DNA of 64,000 nt from Peteryoungia rhizophila (GTDB lineage: Bacteria; Pseudomonadota; Alphaproteobacteria; Rhizobiales; Rhizobiaceae). Position numbers and translations under genes: made by a program. This document shows positions 41,538-50,788 of the stretch, piece after piece; the stretch's first letter is position 1; each line of letters begins with the position of its first letter. The stretch lies in the NCBI RefSeq assembly GCF_004912145.1, contig NZ_STGT01000003.1, positions 1 to 64,000 on the forward strand, given 5' to 3'. The notes beneath the pieces are model-generated. The model saw only the letters and a program-made list of their open reading frames with translations. It did no database searches and was not told where the DNA came from.

Positions 41538-42629
41538 TCACGCCTCCTTTGCCGACGCAGCGCGGGCGCGATCGAAGACCAGGCGCACCTTGTAGAGGAT
41601 AAGCGTGTCGCAGGAGAGCACGAAGAAGAGCAGCAGTCCCTGGAAGACCCGCGTCACCTTGTCGGAAACGCCGATCGACAGCTGCGCACCCTCGCCGCCG
41701 AGATAGGTGAGCGCCAGCACGAAGCCGGAAGCCACAATGCCGAGCGGGTTGAGGCGACCGAGGAAGGCGACGATGATCGCGGTGAAACCGTAGCCCGGCG
41801 AGATCGTCGGCTGCATGTGACCGATCGAGCCGGACACTTCCGAAATGCCGGCCAAGCCCGCAAGCGCGCCGGAGAACATCATCGAGAACCAGACCATCTT
41901 GCGCGACGAGAAGCCGGCGAAGCGCCCTGCCCGCTCGGACTGGCCGAGGACCACGACCTGGAAGCCCTTCAGCGTGTAGCGCATCATGAACCAGACGGCG
42001 ACGGCAGCGACGAGTGCGAAGATGATGCCGAGATGCGCACGGCCCGAGGACAGGATTTCCGGCAGCACGGCTTCCGAGACGAAGGATCTCGACTGCGGGA
42101 AGTTGTAGCCGGCCGGATCCTTCCAGATACCGCGAGTCAGCCAGTCGAGAAGGAGTTGCGCAATATAGACCAGCATCAGGCTGGTCAGGATCTCGTTGGT
42201 GTTGAAACGGGTCTTCAACAGCGCCGGGATCGCGGCATAGGCCGCGCCACCGATCGCGCCCATGACCAGCATCAGCGGCAGGAGCAGCGGCGACGTCCAT
42301 TCGTAGAATGTAATCGGCAGGATGGATCCGACGATCGCGCCGGCGATGAACTGGCCTTCGGCGCCGATATTCCAGTTGTTCGAGCGATAACAGACGGACA
42401 GGCCGACACCGATCAGGATCAGGGGGGCCGCCTTGACCGCCAGTTCATGCAGCGACCACATCTCGAGCAGCGGCTCGATGAAGAAGCTGTAGAGCGCCGA
42501 AACCGGGTCCTTGCCGAGCAACGCGAACATGATGCCGCCGAAGAAGACGGTGAGCGCCAATGCCAGAAGCGGCGACACGATCGCAAACATGTTCGACTGG
42601 CGTGAACGGCGTTCGAGTTCAATGCGCAT
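41538..42629 (-). CDS. ABC transporter permease (nucleoside/BMP type, first permease)
   Basis: 363-residue permease of the BPD_transp_2 family. It begins MRIELERRSRQSNMFAIVSP with a first long helix (PLLALALTVFFGGIMFALLG) and carries YRSNNWNIGAEGQFIAGAI, the matching Asn-x-Gly-Ala-Glu-Gly motif. Its ATG at 42629 overlaps the 3' end of the ATPase gene by 11 bases. The two permeases are similar in topology and likely form a heterodimer. Confidence 0.92.
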   Translation of the reverse strand: MRIELERRSRQSNMFAIVSPLLALALTVFFGGIMFALLGKDPVSALYSFFIEPLLEMWSLHELAVKAAPLILIGVGLSVCYRSNNWNIGAEGQFIAGAIVGSILPITFYEWTSPLLLPLMLVMGAIGGAAYAAIPALLKTRFNTNEILTSLMLVYIAQLLLDWLTRGIWKDPAGYNFPQSRSFVSEAVLPEILSSGRAHLGIIFALVAAVAVWFMMRYTLKGFQVVVLGQSERAGRFAGFSSRKMVWFSMMFSGALAGLAGISEVSGSIGHMQPTISPGYGFTAIIVAFLGRLNPLGIVASGFVLALTYLGGEGAQLSIGVSDKVTRVFQGLLLFFVLSCDTLILYKVRLVFDRARAASAKEA

Positions 42630-44214
42630 GGGCGGCCTCCGGAGCACTCTGAAGGCCATGCACGCCGCCCATAAGTATCCCAATGCGCTCGCGGGTCATG
42701 GTCGAGGCAGGATAGGCATCCGATAGCGTGCCTTCCGAGATGGCCGCAATCGCGGTCGCGACTTCGAAGATCTCGTCGAGATCCTGGCTGATGACGACGA
42801 CGGCGGAGCCCGACTTGGCGAGATCGACGAGCGCCTGGCGGATACGGCTCGCAGCCCCCGCGTCGACGCCCCAGGTGGGCTGGTTGACGACAAGGACCGA
42901 CGGCTGGCGATCGAGTTCACGCCCAACGATGAATTTCTGCAAGTTGCCGCCCGAGAGCGAACCGGCGGAAGGGTCATCGCCGCTCTTGCGCACATCCATC
43001 ATCTCAGAAATGCGACGAGCCGCCTGCTGGACGAGACCATGGCGGATGAGACCGATTTTGCCGCCCGAAAGATAGGCGCTGCGGTCGGAGGCATTGCGCG
43101 ACAGGAAGAGGTTTTCCGACAAGCTCATGGCGGGTATCGCTGCATGGCCGTGGCGTTCCTCGGGTACGAATCCGGCGCCGAGCAGACGGCGCTCGTTGAT
43201 GCCGAGGCGACCGACGGAATTTCCGCGCAGGCGGATCGCGTCGGGGTTCTGGACCGGATACTCGCCGGACAGGGCATCGAAGAGTTCGCTCTGGCCATTT
43301 CCGGCAACCCCGGCGATGGCAAGGATCTCGCCGGCCTTGACGGTCATCGACACGTTCTTCAAGGGCATGGCGAAAGGCGTGCGCGGGCTGACCGACAACG
43401 CGGTCACCTGGAGTTGGACAGCACCATCTGTCGGCGGCTCGACCTTTTCGACGCCGGCGACATCAGCACCGACCATCATGCGAGCCAGCGAAGCCGGTGT
43501 TTCCTGGCGCGGATCGCAGGCGCCCGTCACCTTGCCGTGACGGAGTACGGTGGCGCGGTCACAGATGCGCTGCACCTCTTCGAGGCGGTGGCTGATATAG
43601 AGGACCGAACGCCCTTCCGCCTTCAGCTTGAACAGCGTTTCGAACAGCTTGTCCGCTTCCTGTGGGGTCAGCACCGAGGTGGGTTCGTCGAGGATGATCA
43701 GTTTAGGATTCTGGAGTAACGCGCGAACGATCTCGATGCGCTGGCGCTCGCCGACCGAAAGATCCGCCACATGGGCGTAAGGATCCAGCGGAAGTCCATA
43801 GGCGACCGACAGTTCCGCTGCCTTTTTCGAAAGCTCGGAGATCGAGATTTTCTCGTCGAGCGACAGCGCGATGTTTTCAGCGACCGTCAACGCTTCGAAA
43901 AGAGAAAAATGTTGAAAAACCATACCGATGCCCAGACGGCGCGCGGCGGCCGGATTGGGGATAACCCGATCCATGCCTTCCCAGCCGATCGTGCCGGCGG
44001 ACGGGGCGAGAATGCCGAAAAGCATCTTGACGAGGGTCGACTTTCCGGCGCCGTTTTCGCCGAGGAGTGCGTGAATCTCGCCGTGACCGATATCGAGATC
44101 GATGCCGTCGCAGGCCTTGAAACTGCCGAACAGCTTCGTGAGGCCCCGCACAGTCAATAGCGGCTTGTCACCCTCGGGCGATTGTTGCGGCACAGGTCCC
44201 CCTTGCACTCTCAT
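42619..44214 (-). CDS. ABC transporter ATP-binding protein with duplicated nucleotide-binding domains
   Basis: 531-residue ATPase with two ABC cassettes in one chain, as in ribose and nucleoside importers. The first half has a full Walker A (ALLGENGAGKSTLVKMLFG), signature LSVGERQRIEIVRALLQ and Walker B (KLIILDEPTSVLTPQEAD). The second half has a degenerate Walker A (IAGVAGNGQSELFDALSG) and LSGGNLQKFIVGREL. It is the promoter-proximal gene of the four-gene operon (ATPase, two permeases, binding protein). Family members transport sugars or nucleosides; the BMP partner favours nucleosides. Confidence 0.93.
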   Translation of the reverse strand: MRVQGGPVPQQSPEGDKPLLTVRGLTKLFGSFKACDGIDLDIGHGEIHALLGENGAGKSTLVKMLFGILAPSAGTIGWEGMDRVIPNPAAARRLGIGMVFQHFSLFEALTVAENIALSLDEKISISELSKKAAELSVAYGLPLDPYAHVADLSVGERQRIEIVRALLQNPKLIILDEPTSVLTPQEADKLFETLFKLKAEGRSVLYISHRLEEVQRICDRATVLRHGKVTGACDPRQETPASLARMMVGADVAGVEKVEPPTDGAVQLQVTALSVSPRTPFAMPLKNVSMTVKAGEILAIAGVAGNGQSELFDALSGEYPVQNPDAIRLRGNSVGRLGINERRLLGAGFVPEERHGHAAIPAMSLSENLFLSRNASDRSAYLSGGKIGLIRHGLVQQAARRISEMMDVRKSGDDPSAGSLSGGNLQKFIVGRELDRQPSVLVVNQPTWGVDAGAASRIRQALVDLAKSGSAVVVISQDLDEIFEVATAIAAISEGTLSDAYPASTMTRERIGILMGGVHGLQSAPEAAHAH

Positions 44215-44331
44215 GCGTACCGGCCGGGTCTTCCGCCCGATCCACCGCTCAATTCATAACCGGTTTGCGGCAGCGCACAATATATAGGCAAAAGTTTTTT
44301 TTGGTTTTGCCCAGACGCGTTCTAAACGACG

Positions 44332-45060
44332 TCAGCCGTCGCGCCCAAGTGCCGGAAACAACTGCAGCACTCCCCCGATCACGTAGAGATAGATGCCGCT
44401 CAAAACCATGCCGATGACCACCCATGGCGGTGAATCGAAATGCAGCAGGAGCGCATAGCCTCCGAAACCGCACCATAGGAAGAAAACGGCGAGGTTGAGC
44501 TTGCGCAGCCGCTTGACGCGGACCGGGTGGAGAAAATGGATCGGAAGAAAAGTCAGGACGACGGAAACCAGGACGGAAATCAGCGCGGTCGTGGCACTGG
44601 CGTCGATGACGAAGAGGGTGAAGATCAGCATGTTCCAGACGACCGGAAAGCCCGAAAAGAAATACTCGTCCGTCTTCATGCCCATGTCGGCATAGTAAAT
44701 GGCGCTGGACACCACGATCAGGCCGGCGGCGACAAAGGACCAGGGTTCGCCGATCATGCCGCTCTGATAGAGCGCAAAGGCCGGCAGAAGAACATAGGTG
44801 ACATAGTCGATGATATTGTCGAGCGTATCGCCGGACCAGTTGGGCAGGACTTCCTTGACGCGCACCTTGCGGGCGATGGGGCCGTCTATGCCATCGACCA
44901 GAAGCGCGAGGCCAAGCCACCAGAACATATCGACGAAGCGGTGCTCGCCTGCCGCGACGACACCGAGAAAGGCCAGGAAGGATCCGGAAGCGGTCAGAAT
45001 ATGGACCGAGAAGGCGCGAATCTCGGCATAGGGTACCCGCTTGTAATTGAAGATCTTCAT
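44332..45060 (-). CDS. pcs: Phosphatidylcholine synthase
   Basis: Condenses choline with CDP-diacylglycerol to make phosphatidylcholine directly, a pathway found in rhizobia and other host-associated bacteria. The 242-residue protein starts MKIFNYKRVPYAEIRAFSVH and has about eight hydrophobic helices. Its CDP-alcohol phosphotransferase motif is DGPIAR, 12 residues, then GDTLDNIIDY. The gap between the two halves is longer than the classical 8, as is known for Pcs. GGAGCAGGG precedes the ATG. Choline availability could connect it to the betaine importer further along, but they are about 6 kb apart. Confidence 0.95.
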   Translation of the reverse strand: MKIFNYKRVPYAEIRAFSVHILTASGSFLAFLGVVAAGEHRFVDMFWWLGLALLVDGIDGPIARKVRVKEVLPNWSGDTLDNIIDYVTYVLLPAFALYQSGMIGEPWSFVAAGLIVVSSAIYYADMGMKTDEYFFSGFPVVWNMLIFTLFVIDASATTALISVLVSVVLTFLPIHFLHPVRVKRLRKLNLAVFFLWCGFGGYALLLHFDSPPWVVIGMVLSGIYLYVIGGVLQLFPALGRDG

Positions 45061-45240
45061 CCCTGCTCCAGTCGGCGGCACTCGAAAGCAAACGGTATCG
45101 GACGAATTGGAGACGTTTGCAACAGAAGCGGCGACCTATGCCCGGATTTCGCGTGGAGGCGTGGTGACTGCTGCGCCATTTCGGCCCATGGATTTTATGG
45201 TGGTGGGGATCTAGATACAGATGAGACGCCACCATTCGGG

Positions 45241-46455
45241 ATGCTGAAGATGCAAGACCAGTTCGACATTGCCGTCATCGGCGCCGGTCCGGCCGGTCAG
45301 ATCGCCGCCATTGCCATGGCGCGTGGCGGACGGCGGGTCGTGCTCGTCGGGCCAGAGCCACATGGCTCGGACCGTCGCACCACGGCCCTGATGGATCAGT
45401 CCCTATCGATGATGGAGCGTCTCGGGCTCTGGCAGGATCTCAAGGCCCGGGCAGCCCCGCTTGCGGTCATGCAGATCATCGATGGCACGAAGCGCCTGCT
45501 TCGGGCGCCGACGGTCGCCTTTCGCAGCGCCGAAATCGGACTGGAAGCCTTCGGCTACAATGTCCCGAACGCTTCCCTGCTCCAGACGCTGTCGAAAGCC
45601 GTCGCATCGGAGCCCCTGATCACCCGCAGGGCGGTTCCGGCCGAAACGATCCATGTCGGCGCCGACACGGTGACCATTGGCCTCGGTGGCGACGAGACGG
45701 TCACCGCAGCCTTCGTGATCGGTGCGGACGGGCGGCGGTCGAAGACCCGCGAGAGCGCCGGTGTCGGGGTGAAGACATGGTCCTATCCACAGACAGCCGT
45801 GGTGATGAATTTCAGCCATAGCCTGCCGCATCAAAACATTTCGACCGAATTCCACACCGAATCGGGACCTTTTACCCAGGTTCCGCTGCCCGGCCTGCGC
45901 TCGAGCCTCGTCTGGGTCGTTACGCCCCAGGATGCAGATCGCTTGACATCGCTGTCGGCCGATCAACTGTCCGCCGAAGTGGAAGCGCGCATGCAGTCCA
46001 TGCTCGGCAAGATCAGCGTGGAAGACGGCGTGCAGGCCTGGCCGCTGTCCGGGATGACGGCGCTGCATTACGGCAAGGGCCGTGCAGCCTTCGTCGGCGA
46101 AGCGGGTCACGCCTTTCCGCCGATCGGGGCGCAGGGGCTCAACCTAAGCCTGCGCGACATTGCAGCGCTCGAGGAAATCCTCATCGATCGTGGTTCTGTG
46201 CCGATCGCGGCAGATAGCGGCGACCGGTTCGACCGCAAGCGCCGAATCGACATTGCCAGCCGTACGGCCAGCGTGGACCTGCTCAACCGCTCGCTGTTGT
46301 CCGGCCTGCTGCCCGTCCAGATGCTCAGGGCCGCCGGGCTCCAGGTGCTGGCGAGTGTCGCGCCGCTGCGCAACTTGATCATGCAGGAAGGCGTGGCACC
46401 AGGGTGCGGCCTGAAGAACCTGCCGTCGCTGTTACGGAAAAAGGTCGGGCGGTAA
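45241..46455 (+). CDS. UbiH/UbiF/VisC/COQ6 family FAD-dependent hydroxylase
   Basis: 404-residue flavoprotein monooxygenase, likely a ubiquinone ring hydroxylase. FAD-binding GxGxxG lies at IAVIGAGPAGQIAAIAMARG near the N-terminus, DG motif at VIGADGRRSKTRESAG, and the second FAD motif FVGEAGHAFPPIGAQGLNLS. Two in-frame ATGs lie 9 bases apart at 45241 and 45250; the first is used here. It is divergent from pcs and its 3' end overlaps the AEC transporter gene by 24 bases on the opposite strand. Confidence 0.88.
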   Translation: MLKMQDQFDIAVIGAGPAGQIAAIAMARGGRRVVLVGPEPHGSDRRTTALMDQSLSMMERLGLWQDLKARAAPLAVMQIIDGTKRLLRAPTVAFRSAEIGLEAFGYNVPNASLLQTLSKAVASEPLITRRAVPAETIHVGADTVTIGLGGDETVTAAFVIGADGRRSKTRESAGVGVKTWSYPQTAVVMNFSHSLPHQNISTEFHTESGPFTQVPLPGLRSSLVWVVTPQDADRLTSLSADQLSAEVEARMQSMLGKISVEDGVQAWPLSGMTALHYGKGRAAFVGEAGHAFPPIGAQGLNLSLRDIAALEEILIDRGSVPIAADSGDRFDRKRRIDIASRTASVDLLNRSLLSGLLPVQMLRAAGLQVLASVAPLRNLIMQEGVAPGCGLKNLPSLLRKKVGR

Positions 46456-47394
46456 CACGCCGCTGGTAATCGCGAACAGCAGGGCCGAGACAGAGAAGAC
46501 CGAAATCACCGTGGTGATCAGGATGGTGGCGGAGGCCCTCTCCTGCCAGACGCCGTATTGCTGGCCGATGACGAAGACGTTGGTCGCCGTCGGCAATGAC
46601 GCGAGCAAGATCGCGGTATAGACCCAGAGCGGATCGAAGTTTCCGACAAAACTCAGCACCACATAGACCAGGATCGGATGCAGGGCGAGCTTGATCGGCA
46701 CGATGTAGCCGATCTCGGCTGGGATACGTTTCAAGGGCCGAAGCGCCAGCGTCACACCCATGGCGAAGAGTGCGCAAGGGGCGGCGGCCTGGGCCAGATA
46801 GTCTATCAGACGCTGTAGCGCGAGGGGCGGCTCGAAGGTCAGGGCTGCGGCGAGAAATCCGACCAGAGTCGCGATGATGAAGGGATGCGTCAGGATCTTC
46901 CTGATCACATCGAGCGTCAGCTGCAGGGGCGGCCGCTTGTCACCGCCGGCAAAGGCCATCATGGCGGGTGCGACCATGAAATGGACCGCGTTTTCGAAGC
47001 AGAAGATGAGCGCCACCGGGACGGCCGCCTTTTCACCGAAGGCGAGCAAGGCGAGCCCCGGCCCCATGTAACCGATATTACCGTAGGCGCCTGCCAGCGC
47101 CTGGACGGTGGATTCGGCGATGGTGTTACCGCGAACATAGCGGCCAATGACAAACACCAGAACGAAGATGGAATAGGTGGCTGCAAGGCAGGCGGCAATG
47201 AAATCGATCCGCGTCAGCTCCTCGATCGGCGTGCGTGAGACGAGCTTGAAGAACAGCGCCGGCAGCGAGACGTAGATGACGAAGAAATTCAGCCAACCGA
47301 GCGCCTGGGCCGAATGGTCGCCGAGCTTACCGGAGACATAGCCGATCAGGATCAGGCCGAAGAACGGCAATACCAGTGCGACGATATCCGCCAT
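46432..47394 (-). CDS. AEC (auxin efflux carrier) family transporter
   Basis: 320-residue inner-membrane protein with about ten hydrophobic helices. AEC traits include ADIVALVLPFFGLILIGYVS at the start, NIGYMGPGLALLAFGEKA and LASLPTATNVFVIGQQYGVW. The bacterial members may export small organic acids; substrate unknown. A very strong GGAGGAGTGAG precedes the ATG. Converges with the UbiH-like gene with a 24-base overlap and follows ccdA on the same strand. Confidence 0.87.
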   Translation of the reverse strand: MADIVALVLPFFGLILIGYVSGKLGDHSAQALGWLNFFVIYVSLPALFFKLVSRTPIEELTRIDFIAACLAATYSIFVLVFVIGRYVRGNTIAESTVQALAGAYGNIGYMGPGLALLAFGEKAAVPVALIFCFENAVHFMVAPAMMAFAGGDKRPPLQLTLDVIRKILTHPFIIATLVGFLAAALTFEPPLALQRLIDYLAQAAAPCALFAMGVTLALRPLKRIPAEIGYIVPIKLALHPILVYVVLSFVGNFDPLWVYTAILLASLPTATNVFVIGQQYGVWQERASATILITTVISVFSVSALLFAITSGVLPPDLFP

Positions 47395-47435
47395 GGCTCA
47401 CTCCTCCAGGACGCGACCCTGCGTCCTGTCCGGAC

Positions 47436-48182
47436 TTAGCCGATTTGGGAGAGGATTGGAAAGGTCTGCTGGAACCAGATCGCCATGTCGGAGACATAAC
47501 CGAAGATGAAAGCGAGACCTGTCAGCACCAGGAGCGCGCCCATCGCCTTTTCCACCAGGCCGAGGTGACGACGGAACCGGATGAGAAAGCGCATGAAGGC
47601 GCCGGAGAAACCGGCTGCGATCCAGAAGGGCACGGCAAGGCCGAGCGAATAGATGGCGAGCAGAAGCGCGCCGTCGCCGACGGTCTCCTTCGAAGCGGCC
47701 ACGCCGAGGATCGCCCCCAGGACCGGCCCGATGCAGGGCGTCCAGCCGAAGGCGAAGGCGAGCCCCATGACATAGGCGCCCGAAAGCGTCGCCGGCTTTC
47801 CGCCGCCCGCGAATCGATATTCCGAAGACAGCAAGCCGAGACGGAAGACACCGAGGAAATTGAGACCCATCACGATGATGATCGCACCACCGATCTTGGA
47901 AAGCAGATCCATATGCTGTCGCAAGAGCCCGCCGATGGTCGAGGCACCCGCGCCGAGCGACACGAAGACGGTGGCGAAACCGAGGGTGAATATCAGCGAT
48001 GTCAGGAGCACGGTGCGGCGGGCAGCCGCATTTTGCGCCTGTTCGCCCTCGCGGAACTGGTCGACAGAAATTCCGGCCATGTAACAGAGATAAGGCGGCA
48101 CGAGTGGCAGCACGCAGGGAGACAGAAAGGACAGGGCTCCGGCCAGAAGCGCACTGAAAAAGGAAATATCGGCAATCGACAC
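47436..48182 (-). CDS. ccdA: Cytochrome c biogenesis protein CcdA (DsbD membrane domain)
   Basis: 248-residue membrane protein that moves reducing power from cytoplasmic thioredoxin to the periplasm. Six hydrophobic helices are visible. The paired redox cysteines are in LSFLSPCVLPLVPPYL and AFGWTPCIGPVLGAIL. I use the GTG at 48182 because CCGGAG lies 7 bases before it; upstream sequence would add a charged, unrelated N-terminus. It probably serves cytochrome c maturation. No ccm genes are nearby. Confidence 0.9.
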   Translation of the reverse strand: MSIADISFFSALLAGALSFLSPCVLPLVPPYLCYMAGISVDQFREGEQAQNAAARRTVLLTSLIFTLGFATVFVSLGAGASTIGGLLRQHMDLLSKIGGAIIIVMGLNFLGVFRLGLLSSEYRFAGGGKPATLSGAYVMGLAFAFGWTPCIGPVLGAILGVAASKETVGDGALLLAIYSLGLAVPFWIAAGFSGAFMRFLIRFRRHLGLVEKAMGALLVLTGLAFIFGYVSDMAIWFQQTFPILSQIG

Positions 48183-48302
48183 GATCAACTCCGGAACCCG
48201 AACCGGGCTCTTCCTAATCCCGCGACCCCATGCTTGCCAATCACCATTGCGTAGGCTGCGACAACGGGGCTGATTTTTGCTCGACCAACTGCATTTTTGC
48301 GG

Positions 48303-48331
48303 TTGACCCGTCGGGGTCACCTGCCTATGTT
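48303..48331 (+). promoter_or_regulatory. Sigma-70 promoter of tRNA-Lys
   Basis: TTGACC, a 17-base spacer and TATGTT, with the predicted start about 30 bases before the tRNA. This is a good match to the housekeeping consensus. Confidence 0.7.
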
Positions 48332-48367
48332 CCGCGCACTTCTTGAGGCGGCGCAAAATCCGCACGG

Positions 48368-48443
48368 GAGAGCGTAGCTCAGCCGGTAGAGCAACTGACT
48401 TTTAATCAGTAGGTCCAGGGTTCGAACCCCTGCGCTCTCACCA
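48368..48443 (+). tRNA. tRNA-Lys (UUU anticodon)
   Basis: 76-base tRNA with a complete cloverleaf: acceptor GAGAGCG / CGCTCTC, D-arm, anticodon stem ACTGA / TCAGT with loop CTTTTAA (anticodon TTT, reading AAA and AAG), T-arm GTTCGAAC and encoded CCA end. The unpaired discriminator base is A. Two small paralogous ORFs follow downstream. Confidence 0.97.
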
Positions 48444-48545
48444 TTATCCTAATTCCATCAGATGACTCAGATTGTAACGATCGATTTATTCGATCGCCAA
48501 TCACTCGTGTCCTATTCTGAGCCATGTTCAGGCTAGGGGTAGCTC

Positions 48546-48668
48546 ATGCGCGTGATGGTATTCTTGATGATCGCGGCTGTGTTCAGCATTCTGGCGATCA
48601 AACATTCGGACAATTCTTTCGGGACCGGCCGGTTGACCGCCTCGCCGGCCGAAATCGCCACTGGGTGA
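48546..48668 (+). CDS. Small membrane protein, first of a tandem paralogous pair (40 aa)
   Basis: Short frame with one hydrophobic segment (VMVFLMIAAVFSILAIK) and a polar tail. It shares 19 of 40 aligned residues with the frame at 48803, notably the block SILA-K-S-NS-G and a shared ASP near the end. AGGGGTAG lies before the ATG. I know no family for it. Coding status is inferred from the paralogy and ribosome-binding site. Confidence 0.6.
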   Translation: MRVMVFLMIAAVFSILAIKHSDNSFGTGRLTASPAEIATG

Positions 48669-48802
48669 TCCCGACGGAGAGCGATTCGTTGCGGATCCGC
48701 AACAGTATCGAACCATCGTGCCTCCCTGCGGTCTGATTGGCATGGGGCCGGAACCGCTTTCGCCGCAATCTCGTTGACGATGATCAGGCAGGAGCAAAAA
48801 CA

Positions 48803-48928
48803 ATGCGATACATATTCATCCTGCTGGTCGCCTCGGTGCTCAGCATTCTCGCTTTCAAATATTCCAACAATTCGCTGGGTGGCGGAGAGCTCATGGCATC
48901 GCCCATGGATGTGAGCGAGGCGACATGA
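48803..48928 (+). CDS. Small membrane protein, second of a tandem paralogous pair (41 aa)
   Basis: Begins MRYIFILLVASVLSILAFKY and continues NNSLGGGELMASPMDV. AGGAG lies 8 bases before the ATG at 48803. Similar to the upstream frame over its full length, so it looks like a local duplication. Its stop codon overlaps an ATG that opens an 11-codon stub (MRFLFLTSDR), possibly the remains of a third copy. Function unknown. Confidence 0.65.
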   Translation: MRYIFILLVASVLSILAFKYSNNSLGGGELMASPMDVSEAT

Positions 48929-48966
48929 GATTCCTCTTTCTCACGAGCGATCGGTAAGCCCGACCG

Positions 48967-50421
48967 TTACCGGAGCAGTCGACCCAACCAATCGCCTGAC
49001 AAACGCTGCTCGAGTTCCGATGCCAGTTCGTCCAGCGCTTCGTCGACCATGGCCCGGTAACTTCGCCCGCCGCCTTCGATCCCAAAACTTTCAAGCAATT
49101 TCCGCCGGTAGCCATCGCTCGAAAACAAGCCGTGCAGATAGGTGCCCATGACCATGCGATCGGCGGAGCTCGCTCCGTCGGACCGGCCGTCGATCGCGAT
49201 CGGCGCGCGTAGCGTGTCTGGACCCTCGGTCACACCGAGATGGATCTCGTAGCCCGAAAGGGGCACGTCGTGTTCCAGCGATTGGGCTCTTGTGTTGCGC
49301 ACCGTCTTTTCGGCTGCCATCACAGTGTCCACATCAAGCAGGCCGAGACCCTCAACCGTGCGTGGAGTGCCTTCCAGGCCGAGTGGATCGGCGACGCTGC
49401 GGCCGAGCATCTGATAGCCGCCGCAGATGCCGATCACGCGTCCGCCACGGCGGACATGCATGTGGAGTTCGCGGTCCCAGCCATGGCCGCGGAATTCCTC
49501 CAGATCGGCAATGGTCGACTTCGACCCCGGCAAAACGACGAGCCCGGCATCCACGGGCAGGCGATCACCGGCCCGGATGAAGACCAGATCGACTTCTGGT
49601 TCGGCGGCGAGCGGATCGAGATCGTCGAAATTGGCGATACGCGACAGGACCGGGACAGCGATCTTCAAGGCCCCACCATTTCCCTTCACCAGCCGCTCAA
49701 GAACAACCGAATCTTCGGCAGGCAGCCGCCCCGCAGCCTTGAGCCAGGGAACGACACCGAAACAGGGCCAGCCGGTGAAGGCATCGATTGCGGCAATGCC
49801 GTCGTCGAACAGGGTAACGTCGCCGCGGAACTTGTTGATGATGTAGCCGACGATCTGGTCGCGGTCTTGCTCGGGCAGGATCGTATGCGTCCCGACGAGC
49901 GAGGCGATCACCCCTCCCCGGTCGATGTCTCCGACCAACACAACTGGCACCCCGGCACGCGTGGCAAACCCCATATTGGCGATATCGCCAGCGCGCAGGT
50001 TGATCTCGGCCGGAGAGCCTGCCCCTTCCACGATGACGAGGTCCCTGCCCTCGCTGACCCTTGCGAAACTGTCCATGACGGCGCCGAGGAGTTGGGGCTT
50101 GAGGCGCTGATAGTCCCGCCCCTTGGCCTTGCCGAAGACCTTGCCCTGGACGATGATCTGGCTGCCCGTCTCGCTTTGCGGCTTCAACAGAACCGGGTTC
50201 ATGTGCACGGACGATGGAGTACGGGCGGCCAGCGCCTGCAGCCATTGGGCCCGGCCGATCTCTCCCCCGTCGTCGGATACGGCGGCATTGTTCGACATGT
50301 TCTGCGGCTTGAATGGGGCGACCTTCAGGCCGCGGTTCGATGCCAGTCGGCAAAGGCCTGCGACGAGTATCGTCTTTCCGACATCCGACCCTGTTCCCTG
50401 TAACATGATCGCTCGCGTCAT
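48967..50421 (-). CDS. cobQ: Cobyric acid synthase
   Basis: Amidates four side chains of adenosyl-cobyrinic acid a,c-diamide in the aerobic B12 route. 484 residues. The ATP-dependent synthetase half starts AIMLQGTGSDVGKTILVAGL with the P-loop and has FKPQNMSNNAAVSDDGGEIG. The glutamine amidotransferase half has the nucleophile in VIGICGGYQMLGRSV. The ATG at 50421 places the P-loop at the N-terminus. No other cob gene and no cobalamin riboswitch is seen nearby. Confidence 0.95.
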   Translation of the reverse strand: MTRAIMLQGTGSDVGKTILVAGLCRLASNRGLKVAPFKPQNMSNNAAVSDDGGEIGRAQWLQALAARTPSSVHMNPVLLKPQSETGSQIIVQGKVFGKAKGRDYQRLKPQLLGAVMDSFARVSEGRDLVIVEGAGSPAEINLRAGDIANMGFATRAGVPVVLVGDIDRGGVIASLVGTHTILPEQDRDQIVGYIINKFRGDVTLFDDGIAAIDAFTGWPCFGVVPWLKAAGRLPAEDSVVLERLVKGNGGALKIAVPVLSRIANFDDLDPLAAEPEVDLVFIRAGDRLPVDAGLVVLPGSKSTIADLEEFRGHGWDRELHMHVRRGGRVIGICGGYQMLGRSVADPLGLEGTPRTVEGLGLLDVDTVMAAEKTVRNTRAQSLEHDVPLSGYEIHLGVTEGPDTLRAPIAIDGRSDGASSADRMVMGTYLHGLFSSDGYRRKLLESFGIEGGGRSYRAMVDEALDELASELEQRLSGDWLGRLLR

Positions 50422-50659
50422 CGCATCCTGTCCTGTTTCCGCCACGGCGCCCGACGCCTGTTTTCCCCTGTTTTGCCGCGATCTCGCCATGAAGGTTACC
50501 GCAGATGCGACACTGCGGCAGCCTGTCGCGGGCTTTTCGTCGTCAGTTTGTCGTTTGCGACATACGGTGACGGTTTGCGCTCTGGCGCGCGGGCAGATCA
50601 GTGGTTATCTGCGCCTCGAAACCAGCGCTCGAAGAGGCGCGGCAATCTAGGAAACACCC

Positions 50660-50788
50660 ATGCTCTACATCCTGCAGAACCGCAATAGTCTTGCCATTGC
50701 CTGGAACGGCCGCGCGCCGCAGAGCAAGCCGGTCGCCCGCTGGGAAGTGCGCGATCCGCGCATGCCTGTCACCTTGATCAAGGGCTGA
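50660..50788 (+). CDS. Small hypothetical protein (42 aa)
   Basis: Starts MLYILQNRNSLAIAWNGRAP and ends RDPRMPVTLIKG, a compact soluble-looking peptide with basic residues. AGGAAAC lies about 8 bases before the ATG. It is divergent from cobQ, with about 240 bases of upstream sequence. I recognise no family; conservation in related genomes would decide whether it is real. Confidence 0.45.
   Translation: MLYILQNRNSLAIAWNGRAPQSKPVARWEVRDPRMPVTLIKG

Noticed and set aside
44527-45240. N-terminal extension of the UbiH-like protein across pcs
   Set aside because: The extension lies antisense to pcs and has no domain; UbiH-type proteins begin near 45241.
48368-48928. Genomic island integrated at tRNA-Lys
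   Set aside because: No integrase, no repeated tRNA 3' end and no shift in gene content are visible; core genes lie on both sides.
48967-50660. Cobalamin riboswitch upstream of cobQ
   Set aside because: No B12-box-like sequence or suitable leader was seen in front of the cobQ start.
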